A stretch of 56,259 bases of DNA from Paraplanobispora takensis (GCF_016863195.1 NZ_BOOK01000062.1:1-56259), one strand, 5' to 3'; shown: positions 9,107-17,527, numbered from the stretch's first letter. Notes: generated by a model not told the origin, from the letters alone. Translations and numbers: made by a program.

Positions 9107-9847
9107 ATGGGGATCTTACTGAAGAAGCTGAGCGGCGGCGGTACGACGGGGACCGGGCGGACGGCCGCGCGCCTGGCGGGGGTGGCCGTGGCGGGGACGC
9201 TGGTGGCCGGGACGCTCGCGGGCGGCGCCGCCCACGCCGGAACGGGCCAGGCGGGACAGACGGGACAGACGGGACAGGGCGTGAGCGGCGCCGCGGGGAA
9301 GCTGCCGCGTGACTTCCTGCTGTACGAGGCGCAGGCCCGCAAGCCGGTGAAGTACCCGGAGGAGGAGGAGTGGACGATCAGTAACAGGCGGACGGAGAAC
9401 TTCACGCTCAACCCCTGTGGGCTGCGCAGCTCCGTGGGCTCCGGCCGGGTGAGCGCGCGGACGATCACCTACTCCGCCCCGGAGTTCCACAAGTCGGAGC
9501 AACTGGTCGTCTTCCGTTCCGCGGGCGCCGCGCACAAGGCCTTCGCCGGGCTCCTGGCGCAGGTCGCCAAGTGCGACCGCATCGACACTCTGCCGGTCTT
9601 CAAGGTCAAGGCGCATGCCCTCGACGCCGGCGACGAGGCCGCCCGGGTGTCCGCCCAGGCCTACGGCCCGGACGGCGCTCCGGCCATCGGCGGCCAGCGG
9701 ACCGTCGTGGTGCGCAAGGGCCGTGCGCTGGCGATCTACGTGCGCGCCGGCGAGTACAGCAAGGTGCGCACCTCGGACTTCCGCGTCCAGGCGAAGGACG
9801 CCAGGAAGATGGCGGCCAAGGTCTGCACCCTGCGCGGGGTCTGCTGA
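9107..9847 (+). CDS. secreted protein of unknown function, sensor-domain-like
   Basis: 246 residues. A basic start (GILLKKL), an alanine/glycine/valine-rich hydrophobic stretch and AHA before G indicate a cleaved signal peptide near residue 45. A short TGQ repeat follows (GQTGQTGQ), then a compact domain with four Cys (NPCG, AKCD, KVC, GVC at the very end), probably forming disulfides. The pattern of small basic domain, RTITYSAPE, VVFRSAGAAHKAF and DEAARVSAQ resembles extracellular PknH-like sensor domains, but I only suggest that. It is divergent from the macrodomain gene by 88 bases. Confidence 0.75.
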   Translation: MGILLKKLSGGGTTGTGRTAARLAGVAVAGTLVAGTLAGGAAHAGTGQAGQTGQTGQGVSGAAGKLPRDFLLYEAQARKPVKYPEEEEWTISNRRTENFTLNPCGLRSSVGSGRVSARTITYSAPEFHKSEQLVVFRSAGAAHKAFAGLLAQVAKCDRIDTLPVFKVKAHALDAGDEAARVSAQAYGPDGAPAIGGQRTVVVRKGRALAIYVRAGEYSKVRTSDFRVQAKDARKMAAKVCTLRGVC

Positions 9848-9962
9848 CCCGCCCGCTTCCGGGTCCGTTTCCCGCGCGAGAAGCCGGTCCGAATCCCGCC
9901 GGATGCGGGCCCCGCGTCCGGCGTACCTTCGGCTGCAGTTGATCTGTAGCGAAGGGGGATCC

Positions 9963-10493
9963 ATGGACCTGCAGCTGACCGGCGAGATCGCGGTCGTCAC
10001 CGGGGCGTCCAAGGGGATCGGCCTGGCCGTCGTGCGCACCCTGCCGGCCGAGGGTGCCAGGGTGGCGGCCGTCTCGCGCAAGACGAGTCCGGAGCTCGCG
10101 GAGCTCGCGGAGCTCGACGGCCTGGCCGGGTCGGAACCGGTGCACGTGGCGGCCGACCTGACCGATCCGCAGGCGCCCGGCCGGGCCGTGGACGAGGCGG
10201 CGGAGGCGTTCGGCGGGCGCGGGATCCGGGTGAACACCGTCTCTCCGGGGCCGGTGCGCACCGACTGGTGGACCAGGCGGGGCGGTGCGGCCGACGTCAT
10301 CGCCGCCCAGGCCGGCACCGACCGCGACGGCGTCCTCGCGACCGTCGCACCGGAGATGATGCGGCTGACCACCGGCCGCCTGGCCGACCCCCAGGAGGTC
10401 GCCGACGTGGTGGCCCTGCTGGCCTCGCCGCGCTCGGCGAGCACCACCGGGGCGGAGTCCACCGTCGACGGCGGCCTCCTCAAGGAGCTCTGA
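9963..10493 (+). pseudogene. SDR oxidoreductase with large in-frame internal deletion
   Basis: 176 residues instead of about 250. The N-terminal Rossmann motif is intact (VVTGASKGIG, residues 11-20), as is the C-terminal part (GIRVNTVSPGP from 88, then DPQEVADVVALLAS and TTGAESTVDGG). Between EAFGG (85) and RGIRVN the whole middle is missing: no NNAG, no catalytic Ser and no YxxxK. The reading frame stays open, so a protein may be made, but it cannot be an active dehydrogenase. AAGGGGGAT precedes ATG 9963. A classical SDR that lost about 85-90 codons is the simplest reading. Confidence 0.7.
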
Positions 10494-10532
10494 GCCCCCG
10501 GACCGAGGCTCCCGGCCCAGGGCCTTCCCGGA

Positions 10533-12014
10533 TCAGGGCGCGGCCGGCACGGATTCCGGTTCGGCGGTCCCTGCGGCTTCGGCGGGCTCTTCGGTCGCCG
10601 CTCCGGCTCCGGACGGTGCCGCGGTCCTGCGGGCGCGCAGGCCGTACGCGGCCACGATCGCGCTGAGGACCGCCGCGGTCACCGGTACGGCCAGGGCCGC
10701 GCGGAGCGCGTCGAGCCGGGCCTGCGGTGAGCCGTCGCCGCCGAGCGCCGCCACGCTGACGGCGGTCACCGCCGACAGGCCGAGGGCGGTGCCGAACTGG
10801 ATGGCGGTGTACAGCACGCCGCCGGCCAGGCCGTGCTCGTGCTCGGCGACGCCGTCGGTGGCCGCCATGGTCAGCGGGCCGTAGGCCAGCGAGAAGGCCA
10901 GGCCCAGCAGGGCCATGGTCGGGAGCATGGCGGCGTAGGTCCAGTCCGGGGTCACGGGCAGGAACAGCCCGTAGGCCACGGTCGCCAGCGCCAGCCCGCC
11001 GAACAGCACCGCGCCGTTGCCGAAGCGCTCGACCAGCCGCGGTGTCAGGGTGGGGGCCAGGACGGTGTCGACGCCGACGATCAGCATGGCCAGGCCGGTC
11101 TCCAGGGTGCTCCAGCCGCGCAGTTCCTGCAGGTACAGCGTGACCAGGAACTGGAACCCGGCGAAGGCGCCGATGAACAGCAGCGCGGCCACGCCGGTGC
11201 GTGCCAGGGCTCCCGCGCGCAGGATGCCCGGCCGTACCAGCGGGGCGGCCGAGCGCCGCTCGATCACGACGAAGGCGGCCAGCAGCGCCGACCCGCCGGC
11301 GAACGCCGCGACCGTGCCGGCCCAGCCGTCGCCGGGGTGCTCCAGGCGGACCACCCCGTAGGCCAGCAGCAGCATCGCCCCGGTGACGCTGAACGCGCCG
11401 GGCAGGTCGAAGCCGCCCGCCGGCCGCCGCGGCGGGCGGTCGTCCCGGACCAGGAGCACGGCCGCCACCAGGATCACCGCCGACAGGATGACCGGGGCGA
11501 AGAACACCCACCGCCAGCCGAACGAGGCCAGCAGGCCGCCGGCGACCAGGCCGAGCGAGAAGCCGCCCGCCGCCGTCCCGGCGTAGAACCCGAGCGCCCT
11601 GACACGCTGCGGACCCTCGGGGAAGTTGGCGGTGACCAGCGCCAGCCCGGCCGGGGCCATGAACGCGGCCGCCACCCCGGTGACGAAGCGGGCGGCCAGC
11701 AACATCCATCCCTCGGTGGCGAAACCGCCCAGACCGGAGAAGACCAGGAAGACGCCCAGCCAGAACAGGAACATCCGGCGGCGGCCCAGCAGGTCGGCGG
11801 CGCGCCCGCCCAGCAGCATGAACCCGCCGTAGCCGAGCACGTAGGCGCTGACCACGCCGCTGAGCATCCCGGTGGACAGGCCCAGATCGGCCCGGATCGA
11901 CGGCAGCGCCACGTTCAGCATCGCCACGTCGATCCCCTCCAGGAAGATCGCCCCGCACAGCACCATCAGCACGCCCCGTGCGCGCCCGTCCATGCGGACG
12001 CTCGATGTGGACAT
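10533..12014 (-). CDS. MFS drug exporter, DHA2 (14-TM) type
   Basis: 493 residues with about fourteen hydrophobic helices. The DHA2 signature is clear: LEGIDVAMLNVALPSI in helix 1, GGRAADLLGRRRMF in the loop 2-3, and a Gly/Pro-rich helix 5 (YAGTAAGGFSLGLVAGG). It is a proton-driven exporter, probably of small lipophilic drugs. The start at 12014 follows GAGAGGAG. It lies 100 bases from, and divergent to, an HxlR regulator, the usual arrangement for a locally controlled efflux pump. The C-terminal 30 residues are a low-complexity Ala/Glu/Pro tail. Confidence 0.9.
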   Translation of the reverse strand: MSTSSVRMDGRARGVLMVLCGAIFLEGIDVAMLNVALPSIRADLGLSTGMLSGVVSAYVLGYGGFMLLGGRAADLLGRRRMFLFWLGVFLVFSGLGGFATEGWMLLAARFVTGVAAAFMAPAGLALVTANFPEGPQRVRALGFYAGTAAGGFSLGLVAGGLLASFGWRWVFFAPVILSAVILVAAVLLVRDDRPPRRPAGGFDLPGAFSVTGAMLLLAYGVVRLEHPGDGWAGTVAAFAGGSALLAAFVVIERRSAAPLVRPGILRAGALARTGVAALLFIGAFAGFQFLVTLYLQELRGWSTLETGLAMLIVGVDTVLAPTLTPRLVERFGNGAVLFGGLALATVAYGLFLPVTPDWTYAAMLPTMALLGLAFSLAYGPLTMAATDGVAEHEHGLAGGVLYTAIQFGTALGLSAVTAVSVAALGGDGSPQARLDALRAALAVPVTAAVLSAIVAAYGLRARRTAAPSGAGAATEEPAEAAGTAEPESVPAAP

Positions 12015-12031
12015 GAGCCGACTCCTCTCGG

Positions 12032-12075
12032 GAGAACGCGGGACCGGCTCGGTTCTCAAATGTGCGCCGGTTCCC
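12032..12075. promoter_or_regulatory. candidate HxlR operator region between exporter and regulator
   Basis: A perfect inverted repeat GAGAAC (12032-12037) / GTTCTC (12052-12057) has a 14-base spacer. It overlaps a second imperfect pair GGGACCGG (12040-12047) / CCGGTTCCC (12067-12075). Both lie just upstream of the exporter start. HxlR proteins bind such short dyads as dimers. Which pair is used is unknown. Confidence 0.4.
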
Positions 12076-12114
12076 TCTTGTAACCAGCAGCATCGTCGGG
12101 CACCATCGGGGACC

Positions 12115-12609
12115 GTGGAAGACGGCACTTCGAAGTTCCCCGGGCACTGCGGGGATACCGGCGACGACTACGGCGTTCTGCAGTGGGACACCCGCGAGGA
12201 CTGTGAGGTCAGGCAGATCCTCGACCGCGTCGCCGACAAGTGGTCGCTGCTGGTGATCGCCCTGCTCGACCGGCGCAGCCTGCGCTTCACCGAGCTGCGC
12301 CGCCAGATCGACGGGGTCAGCCAGCGGATGCTCACCCGCACCCTGCGGCATCTGGAGCGCGACGGTCTCATCAGCCGTACGGTGCACCCGACCGTGCCGC
12401 CGCGGGTGGACTACGAGCTCACACCGATGGGGGCGACCCTGCACGACACCATCCGCACCCTGGTCACCTGGACCGAGGAGCACCAGAACGAGATCGCGGC
12501 GGCCCGGGCGGCCTACGACGCCCGCGCGCTGGCCGAGCAGGAGGCGGCCGAGCGGGAGAGCGCCGCCCGGGACGCCCTGGCGAGGGACGTACTGGCGGGC
12601 GGGCGCTGA
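12115..12609 (+). CDS. HxlR family winged-helix regulator
   Basis: 164 residues from GTG 12115. The HxlR core is complete: a Cys near the N-terminus (DCEVRQIL), DRVADKWSLLVIALL, RRSLRFTELRRQIDGVSQRMLTRTLRHLERDGLISR (winged helix), then VPPRVDYELTPMG. A long charged C-terminal helix rich in Ala/Glu follows. These regulators usually repress the divergent gene, here the DHA2 exporter, and respond to electrophiles or thiol stress through the conserved Cys; two Cys occur near the N-terminus (HCGD and DCEV). Confidence 0.88.
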   Translation: MEDGTSKFPGHCGDTGDDYGVLQWDTREDCEVRQILDRVADKWSLLVIALLDRRSLRFTELRRQIDGVSQRMLTRTLRHLERDGLISRTVHPTVPPRVDYELTPMGATLHDTIRTLVTWTEEHQNEIAAARAAYDARALAEQEAAERESAARDALARDVLAGGR

Positions 12610-12617
12610 TCCCGTCT

Positions 12618-12640
12618 CGGCGCCGGGCGGGCGGGCGCCG
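12618..12640. terminator. hairpin between convergent genes
   Basis: CGGCGCC (12618-12624) and GGCGCCG (12634-12640) form a perfect seven-base stem around nine bases, followed by GTTCTC. It sits between the HxlR gene stop and the CMD gene stop. Confidence 0.35.
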
Positions 12641-12655
12641 GTTCTCTCCCCGGCC

Positions 12656-13036
12656 TCAGTCGTCCGGGTCGAGTGAGCGCTGCTTGTCGTACTTGGCGAT
12701 GAGGGTGTCGATCTGCACGCTCAGCCGGGCGCCCAGGGGCCAGCCGACGTAGTGGGTGAGGAAGACGGCGACCTCCCGGAGCTCGGCGGGGGAGAGCTCG
12801 CCGTTGGACAGGGCCGCCGGGATCTGGATGTCGAGGACGTCGTTGAGCCCCTGACCGGCGAGCACCCCGATGAGCAGCAGCCGCCGGTCGCGCATGGACA
12901 GACCCGGACGGGTCCAGATCTCGGCGAACAGGTGGTCCACGGTGATGCCGAAGAAGTCGCCGGGGGCGTCGCCGACCTCCCAGCCGTACACCTGGCGCAT
13001 CATCTCCAGTCCGCGCCGCCGCCGCTCGTCACTCAC
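12656..13036 (-). CDS. carboxymuconolactone decarboxylase family protein
   Basis: 126 residues of the CMD/AhpD-like fold (RRRGLEMMRQVYG, FAEIWTRPGLSMRDRRLLLIGVLAGQGL, then LREVAVFLTHYVGWP). No CxxC is present, so it is not a peroxidase-type AhpD. GTG 13036 is preceded by AAGGAGG four bases away and overlaps the stop of the upstream dehydrogenase by eight bases, so translation is coupled. In the mycobacterial CYP51 locus the corresponding last gene (Rv0771) is also a CMD protein. The substrate is unknown. Confidence 0.85.
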   Translation of the reverse strand: MSDERRRRGLEMMRQVYGWEVGDAPGDFFGITVDHLFAEIWTRPGLSMRDRRLLLIGVLAGQGLNDVLDIQIPAALSNGELSPAELREVAVFLTHYVGWPLGARLSVQIDTLIAKYDKQRSLDPDD

Positions 13037-13976
13037 CGTGCCTCCTTGGGGGAAGTCCGAGGCCCTCGGCGAGGCGGTCGAGCGCGAGCCGGGCCAGGGG
13101 CGTGTCGACGCCCCGCTCGGCGGCCAGGTCGAGGGCGAGGGACAGGTCCTTCTCGCCGAGCGCGAGCACATTCTCCATGATTGCGTAGAGCGGGTCACCC
13201 GGATCGAGGGGCCCGGTGGCGGAGCGGAGCATGATCGAGCCGGGCCCGCCGGTGACGGCGTCGGAGTGCCTGACCACCCGGGCGAGCCGGCGCAGCGGGA
13301 CCCCGGCCGCCTCCGCCAGCCGCTGCGCCTCGGCCGCGGCGGCGAACGCGGTGAAGTGCAGCAGGTTGCGGGCGAGCTTGGCCCGGGTGCCCGCGCCGAC
13401 CGGTCCCATGTGCAGGACGAGATCGGCCCAGGCCCCGAAGGGCTCCCGGCAGCGGGCGAAGGCGTCCTCGGCGCCGCCGACCATGACCGCGAGGGTGCCC
13501 GCCTCGGCGCCCATGAAGCCGCCGCTGACCGGCGCGTCCACGACGTCGATCCGGTACGGCAGCGCCCGCTCGGCGAGCCGTACCGCGGTGTCGGCGTGGA
13601 TGGTGGAGTGGATCGCGACGATCGTGCCGGGGGCCGCGGCGGGGAGGATCTCGGCCGTCACCTCCTCCACCTGGGCGTCGTCCCGGACCATGATCGAGAT
13701 GATCGGGCAGGCGGCGGCCACCTCGGCGGGGCCCGCCGCGGCCCGGGCGCCCTTGTCCGCCAGCGGGGCCACGGCCTGCGGGCGGGTGTCGTAGACGACG
13801 AGGCCGCGCCCGGCCAGGTGCGCCGCCATGGGGGCGCCCATCTGGCCCAGCCCGATGAAGCCGTACGGCCCCGCCGGCTCGCGGGATCCCGACGGTTCGC
13901 GGAGCCCTGACGACTCGTGACGTCCTGCCGGTTCGTGCGGTTCCGCCGCCCCGTGCGGCGCGGGCGCGGCGGTCAT
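13029..13976 (-). CDS. NAD(P)-dependent beta-hydroxyacid dehydrogenase (3-hydroxyisobutyrate dehydrogenase-like)
   Basis: 315 residues. After a 28-residue low-complexity leader with repeated EPAG/EPSG phrases comes the Rossmann motif GFIGLGQMGAPMA, then IHSTIHADT, DAPVSGGFMGAEAGTLAVMVGG (substrate loop), and GPVGAGTRAKLARNLL with the catalytic Lys. The C-terminal helical domain ends with EKDLSLALDLA. ATG 13976 overlaps the upstream SDR stop (ATGA), so the genes are co-translated. It matches the position and family of Rv0770 in the mycobacterial CYP51 neighbourhood. The leader repeat is absent from ordinary family members and is probably a disordered tail. Confidence 0.88.
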   Translation of the reverse strand: MTAAPAPHGAAEPHEPAGRHESSGLREPSGSREPAGPYGFIGLGQMGAPMAAHLAGRGLVVYDTRPQAVAPLADKGARAAAGPAEVAAACPIISIMVRDDAQVEEVTAEILPAAAPGTIVAIHSTIHADTAVRLAERALPYRIDVVDAPVSGGFMGAEAGTLAVMVGGAEDAFARCREPFGAWADLVLHMGPVGAGTRAKLARNLLHFTAFAAAAEAQRLAEAAGVPLRRLARVVRHSDAVTGGPGSIMLRSATGPLDPGDPLYAIMENVLALGEKDLSLALDLAAERGVDTPLARLALDRLAEGLGLPPRRHGE

Positions 13977-14710
13977 GCGCGGAACACCTCGCCGCCGTCG
14001 ACGTTGAAGATCTGCCCGGTGATCCAGGCCGCCTCGTCCGATAGCAGGAACAGGCACATGCCGGCCAGGTCCTGCGGGGTGCCCATGCGTTTGAGCGCCA
14101 GCTTGTCGCGCACGATCTTCCGCACCATGCCCTCCGGCACGACCGCGCGGTTGGCCTCGGTGTCGATCGGGCCGGGCGCGATGGCGTTGACCCGGACGTT
14201 CATCCCGCCCAGCTCGTGGGCGAGCTGCTGGGTGATCCCGTTGACCCCCGCCTTGGCCAGGCCGTAGAAGCCGGAGTACTGCCAGGCCGCGGTGGACGAC
14301 TGGTTGACGATCGCCCCGCCGCCGCGCCCCTCCATGTACGGCAGGACGGCGCGGGCGCACAGCAGCGCGCCGTCCATGTTCACCGCCATGAACCGCTTGT
14401 AGTAGTCCCAGTCCACGGTGAACAGGAAGTCCAACCGCATGGTGCCGAAGATCGCCGCGTTGTTGACCAGGTGGTCGACGCCGCCGAAGCGCTCCGCCGC
14501 CGCGGCGGCCATCGCCCGGACCGACTCGGGGTCGGACACGTCGGTGCGGACGTACAACCCCTCGATCTCCTCGGCGACCGCCGCGCCCTTCTCGCTGACG
14601 TCGGCGACCACGACGCTCGCGCCCTCGGCCGCCAGCGCCCGCGCGTACGCCTCGCCGATGCCCTGCGCGGCGCCGGTGACGATCGCGACCTTGTTCTCGA
14701 AGCGGCTCAT
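13973..14710 (-). CDS. SDR oxidoreductase
   Basis: 245 residues, a complete classical SDR: VTGAAQGIGEAYA (cofactor), HLVNNAAIF, catalytic Ser in NQSSTAAW, Tyr-Lys in YGLAKAG, and a C-terminal NVDGGE. The acidic residue after beta-2 (VVADVSEKG) favours NAD. ATG 14710 has GGAGGGAG five bases upstream; a second in-frame ATG at 14731 overlaps the aldehyde dehydrogenase stop by ATGA. It corresponds in place and family to Rv0769. It presumably oxidises or reduces an alcohol/ketone intermediate of the locus. Confidence 0.9.
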   Translation of the reverse strand: MSRFENKVAIVTGAAQGIGEAYARALAAEGASVVVADVSEKGAAVAEEIEGLYVRTDVSDPESVRAMAAAAAERFGGVDHLVNNAAIFGTMRLDFLFTVDWDYYKRFMAVNMDGALLCARAVLPYMEGRGGGAIVNQSSTAAWQYSGFYGLAKAGVNGITQQLAHELGGMNVRVNAIAPGPIDTEANRAVVPEGMVRKIVRDKLALKRMGTPQDLAGMCLFLLSDEAAWITGQIFNVDGGEVFRA

Positions 14711-14727
14711 CCGACTCCCTCCGTGAC

Positions 14728-16203
14728 TCATGCGCTCTCCGCGATCGCCTTGGTCTCCAGGTACTCCTCGAACCCGGCCACGCCCATCTCCCGGCCGATC
14801 CCCGACTGCCGGTAGCCGCCGAACGGCACGTCCGCGCCGTACCAGACCCCGCCGTTGACGCTGACGGTCCCGGCCCGCAGCCGCCGGGCCACCGCCCGCG
14901 CCCGCTCCGGGTCGCCGCCGTGCACCGCGCCCGAGAGTCCGTACGGCGAGTCGTTCGCGATCCGCACGGCGTCGTCGTCGCCGTCGTGCGGCATGATCAC
15001 CAGCACCGGGCCGAAGATCTCCTCCCGCGCGGCGCGGGCGGTGTTGTCCAGCCCGGTGATGAGGGTCGGCTCGATCCAGAAGCCCTTGTCCCGGCCCTCC
15101 GGCCGTCCGCCCCCGGTCGCGAACGCGCCGCCCTCGGCGCGCGCGAGCTCCAGGTAGCCCTCGATCCGCTCCCGCTGCCGGGCGGAGATGACCGGCCCGC
15201 AGACCGTGCGGTCGTCGCGCGGGTCCCGGGCGCCGAGCTTCGCCATCGTGGCGGCGGTGATCTCCACGGCCTCGTCGTACCGGGCGCGCGGGACGAGCAG
15301 CCGGGTGGTGATCGCGCAGCCCTGCCCGGCGTGCGTGATCCCGGCGAACGCGGCGTAGGAGCAGGCGCCGCGCAGGTCGGCGTCGTCGAGCACGATGAAG
15401 GCCGACTTGCCGCCCAGCTCCAGGAAGACCTTCTTGACCGTCTCGGCGGCGTCGCGCATGACGGCCCGCCCGGTCGCGGTGGAGCCGGTGAAGGAGACCA
15501 GGTCGACCCGGGGGTCGGCGGACAGCATCGCGCCGAGGGCGTGGTCGGCGCCGGTGACGACGTTGACGACGCCGGGCGGGATGTCGGTCTCCTGGGCGAT
15601 GAGCACGCCGAGCACCGCCGCGCACCAGGGCGTGTCGGGGGCGGGCTTGAGCACGACCGTGTTCCCCGCGGCGAGCGCCGGACCGAGCTTGGCCAGGTTG
15701 ATCTGGTGCGGGAAGTTCCAGGGGGTGACCGCCCCGACCACGCCCACCGGCTCGCGCACGACGCGGCGGTCGCTGGCCATGCCCATGGGCGAGGCCCGCC
15801 CCAGGTCGTGCTCCCACTCGTAGCGCTCGGCCAGGTCGGCGAACCAGGCCAGGTCGGCGACGGGGGCGTCGAGCTGCGCGCCGTACGTCAGGAACCGCGG
15901 GGCGCCCACCTCGGAGACGGTGAGCTCGCGCAGCTCGTCGGAGTGGCGGGCGAGCGCCTCGCCGAGCTGGCGCAGGCAGCGCACCCGCAGGCCGAGGTCG
16001 CCGGCCCAGCCGGAGTCGTCGAAGGCGCGGCGGGCGGCGCCGATCGCCCGGTCCATGTCGGCGGGGGCGGCGTCGGCGGCCTCGCCCAGGACCTCCTCGG
16101 TCGCCGGATCGACCGTCGCGAAGCGCCGGGAGGCGGGGACGAGCTCCCCGTCGATCAGCAGCGGCGAGAGATTGCCAAGCAAGCGATCGGTTGTTCTGGA
16201 CAC
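14728..16203 (-). CDS. NAD(P)-dependent aldehyde dehydrogenase
   Basis: 491 residues, full length for the family. GAVTPWNFPHQ, KPAPDTPW (cofactor), FTGSTATG, the catalytic Glu in LELGGKSA and the nucleophile Cys in HAGQGCAITTRL are present. The start is GTG 16203 inside a palindrome; a TAGTCT box ends seven bases upstream, so the mRNA is probably leaderless. It heads a coupled operon (ALDH-SDR-dehydrogenase-CMD) equivalent to Rv0768-Rv0771. The operon likely oxidises a product of the nearby P450s to an acid. It is probably controlled by the TetR protein encoded at 22845-23507, which carries the same palindrome at its own start. Confidence 0.92.
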   Translation of the reverse strand: MSRTTDRLLGNLSPLLIDGELVPASRRFATVDPATEEVLGEAADAAPADMDRAIGAARRAFDDSGWAGDLGLRVRCLRQLGEALARHSDELRELTVSEVGAPRFLTYGAQLDAPVADLAWFADLAERYEWEHDLGRASPMGMASDRRVVREPVGVVGAVTPWNFPHQINLAKLGPALAAGNTVVLKPAPDTPWCAAVLGVLIAQETDIPPGVVNVVTGADHALGAMLSADPRVDLVSFTGSTATGRAVMRDAAETVKKVFLELGGKSAFIVLDDADLRGACSYAAFAGITHAGQGCAITTRLLVPRARYDEAVEITAATMAKLGARDPRDDRTVCGPVISARQRERIEGYLELARAEGGAFATGGGRPEGRDKGFWIEPTLITGLDNTARAAREEIFGPVLVIMPHDGDDDAVRIANDSPYGLSGAVHGGDPERARAVARRLRAGTVSVNGGVWYGADVPFGGYRQSGIGREMGVAGFEEYLETKAIAESA

Positions 16204-16226
16204 ATGTCCAGACTACAGTTCGGTCC
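16195..16226. promoter_or_regulatory. divergent leaderless promoters over a shared palindromic operator
   Basis: TCTGGACA (16195-16202) and TGTCCAGA (16205-16212) are perfect inverted arms around CA. On the minus strand TAGTCT (16215-16210) is six bases from GTG 16203. On the plus strand TACAGT (16214-16219) is seven bases from ATG 16227. Both fit TAnnnT boxes of leaderless transcripts and both abut or overlap the right arm. A near-identical palindrome is at 23499-23516. Confidence 0.65.
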
Positions 16227-16898
16227 ATGACGGAACGCAAGGACTATTCCGGAGAATTCGATCCAGGCTTCCGCTTCGAGGATCTGTCGAAGGAGGCCCT
16301 GGTCCGTCTCGTCCGCGAGTACGGCGTGATCGTCCATCTGCTCGACCGCGCGGCCCTCACCGCGGTCGGCCTGCGGTACGGCCAGAAGGTGGTCGAGGAG
16401 ATCGCCATCGAGGAGTGGCGCGGGGCCAGCCCGATCTACACGGACCGGATCCGCGAGATCATGAAGATCGAGGGCGACGGGGTCTCGGCCATCTTCAAGT
16501 GCCTCCAGCTCGACCCCGGCTTCGCCCAGCACTACATGGACGTGGAGTACGAGCTCGTCTCCGAGACCCACGGCTTCTTCCAGCTCCGCACGTGCGGGGC
16601 GCTGCTGGACGTCGAGCCGTTCGGGGAGCGCGCCATCCGCGGGATGTGCCACCACATCGAGGACGGCACCTTCGACTGGACCGCCCAGGCGGTCAACCCG
16701 CGCGCCCGCATCCGCCCGGTGCACCGCCCGCCGCGGGACCCGGCCGGGCGGGTCCCGCACTGCCGCTGGGAGGTCGTCATCGACGAGGAGACCGAGCCGG
16801 TCGGGGAGGCCGAGATCACCCGGATGACCCGGGGCACCACGGCCGCCCGCTTCCGCTTCCCGCCGATGCGCGACGGCACCCCGCACGTCCCCGCCTGA
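16227..16898 (+). CDS. conserved hypothetical protein (DUF6125-like)
   Basis: 223 residues, soluble. The N-terminal helices (FRFEDLSKEALVRLVREYG, LTAVGLRYGQKVVEEIAIEEW) recall uncharacterised proteins of the DUF6125 / thiazoline-carboxylate-hydrolase-like group seen beside xenobiotic and steroid genes; I am not certain of the family. A middle part contains MDVEYELVSETHGFFQLRTCGALLD and CHHIEDGTFDWTAQAVNP, with one Cys and a His pair. Transcription starts at or next to the ATG from a promoter sharing its operator with the aldehyde dehydrogenase operon, so it belongs to the same regulon. The function is unknown. Confidence 0.75.
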   Translation: MTERKDYSGEFDPGFRFEDLSKEALVRLVREYGVIVHLLDRAALTAVGLRYGQKVVEEIAIEEWRGASPIYTDRIREIMKIEGDGVSAIFKCLQLDPGFAQHYMDVEYELVSETHGFFQLRTCGALLDVEPFGERAIRGMCHHIEDGTFDWTAQAVNPRARIRPVHRPPRDPAGRVPHCRWEVVIDEETEPVGEAEITRMTRGTTAARFRFPPMRDGTPHVPA

Positions 16899-16921
16899 CC
16901 ACGCCCGCCGTACGGCCCGCG

Positions 16922-17383
16922 TCAGTCCAGGCAGAACTCGTTGTCCTCGGGGTCGGTCATCACGATGAAGCCGGCGCTCATCGGGGGCTCGGGCTCGTGA
17001 CGGCGCACCCGCTTGGCTCCCAGTCCGACGAGCCGGTCGCACTCGGCCTCCAGCGCCGCCATCCGCTCCTCCCCCTGCAGCCCGGGAGCCGCGCGGACGT
17101 CGAGGTGGACGCGGTTCTTGGCGGTCTTGCCCTCCGGGACCCGCTGGAAGAACAATCGCGGGCCCCGCCCGTCCGGGTCCTCGACGGCCGACGCCGCGTT
17201 GCGCTGATCCTCCGGTACGCCGGCCCGCGCGAGGAAGTCGTCCCACGCGGCCAGCGGGTCGGCGCCCTCGGGCAGGTCGACTCCGGGCGGGCCGGGGTGG
17301 ACGTAGCCCAGTACGTCGCGCCAGAAGGCCGACAGCGCCCGCGGGTCGTGGGCGTCGAAGGTGACCTGGATGTGACGGCTCAT
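16922..17383 (-). CDS. VOC superfamily (glyoxalase-like) protein
   Basis: 153 residues with two beta-alpha-beta-beta-beta modules: VTFDAHDPRALSAFWRDVLGY and NRVHLDVRA...DRLVGLGAKRV...FIVMTDPEDNEFCLD. The ending DPEDNEFCL is characteristic of the glyoxalase-like Glyoxalase_6 group. The metal ligands of true glyoxalases are only partly recognisable, so it may bind a ligand rather than catalyse. It is divergent from the WYL regulator (144 bases between), which may control it. The function is unassigned. Confidence 0.85.
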   Translation of the reverse strand: MSRHIQVTFDAHDPRALSAFWRDVLGYVHPGPPGVDLPEGADPLAAWDDFLARAGVPEDQRNAASAVEDPDGRGPRLFFQRVPEGKTAKNRVHLDVRAAPGLQGEERMAALEAECDRLVGLGAKRVRRHEPEPPMSAGFIVMTDPEDNEFCLD

Positions 17384-17527
17384 CGGATTGCTCCGTTCGT
17401 ATCGGTTCCGTGTGCGGGCAGAGGTCTCACAGCGTCCGGTTCCAGTGGAGCCTCCCTGTGCCCGCGGAACCACCCTGACACCCCTGGCGGACAGGATCGG
17501 TCCGCTATTTCTGGCAGAGTGGGTGAT

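Noticed and set aside
10533-12483. 667-codon minus-strand frame overlapping the exporter and regulator
   Set aside because: It lacks membrane helices and is Arg/Gly-rich shadow. The exporter frame has fourteen helices and a good start at 12014.
13973-16240. 755-codon open frame over the aldehyde dehydrogenase
   Set aside because: Only its last 245 codons (SDR) are real; the first part is Arg/Gly-rich shadow of the aldehyde dehydrogenase in another frame.
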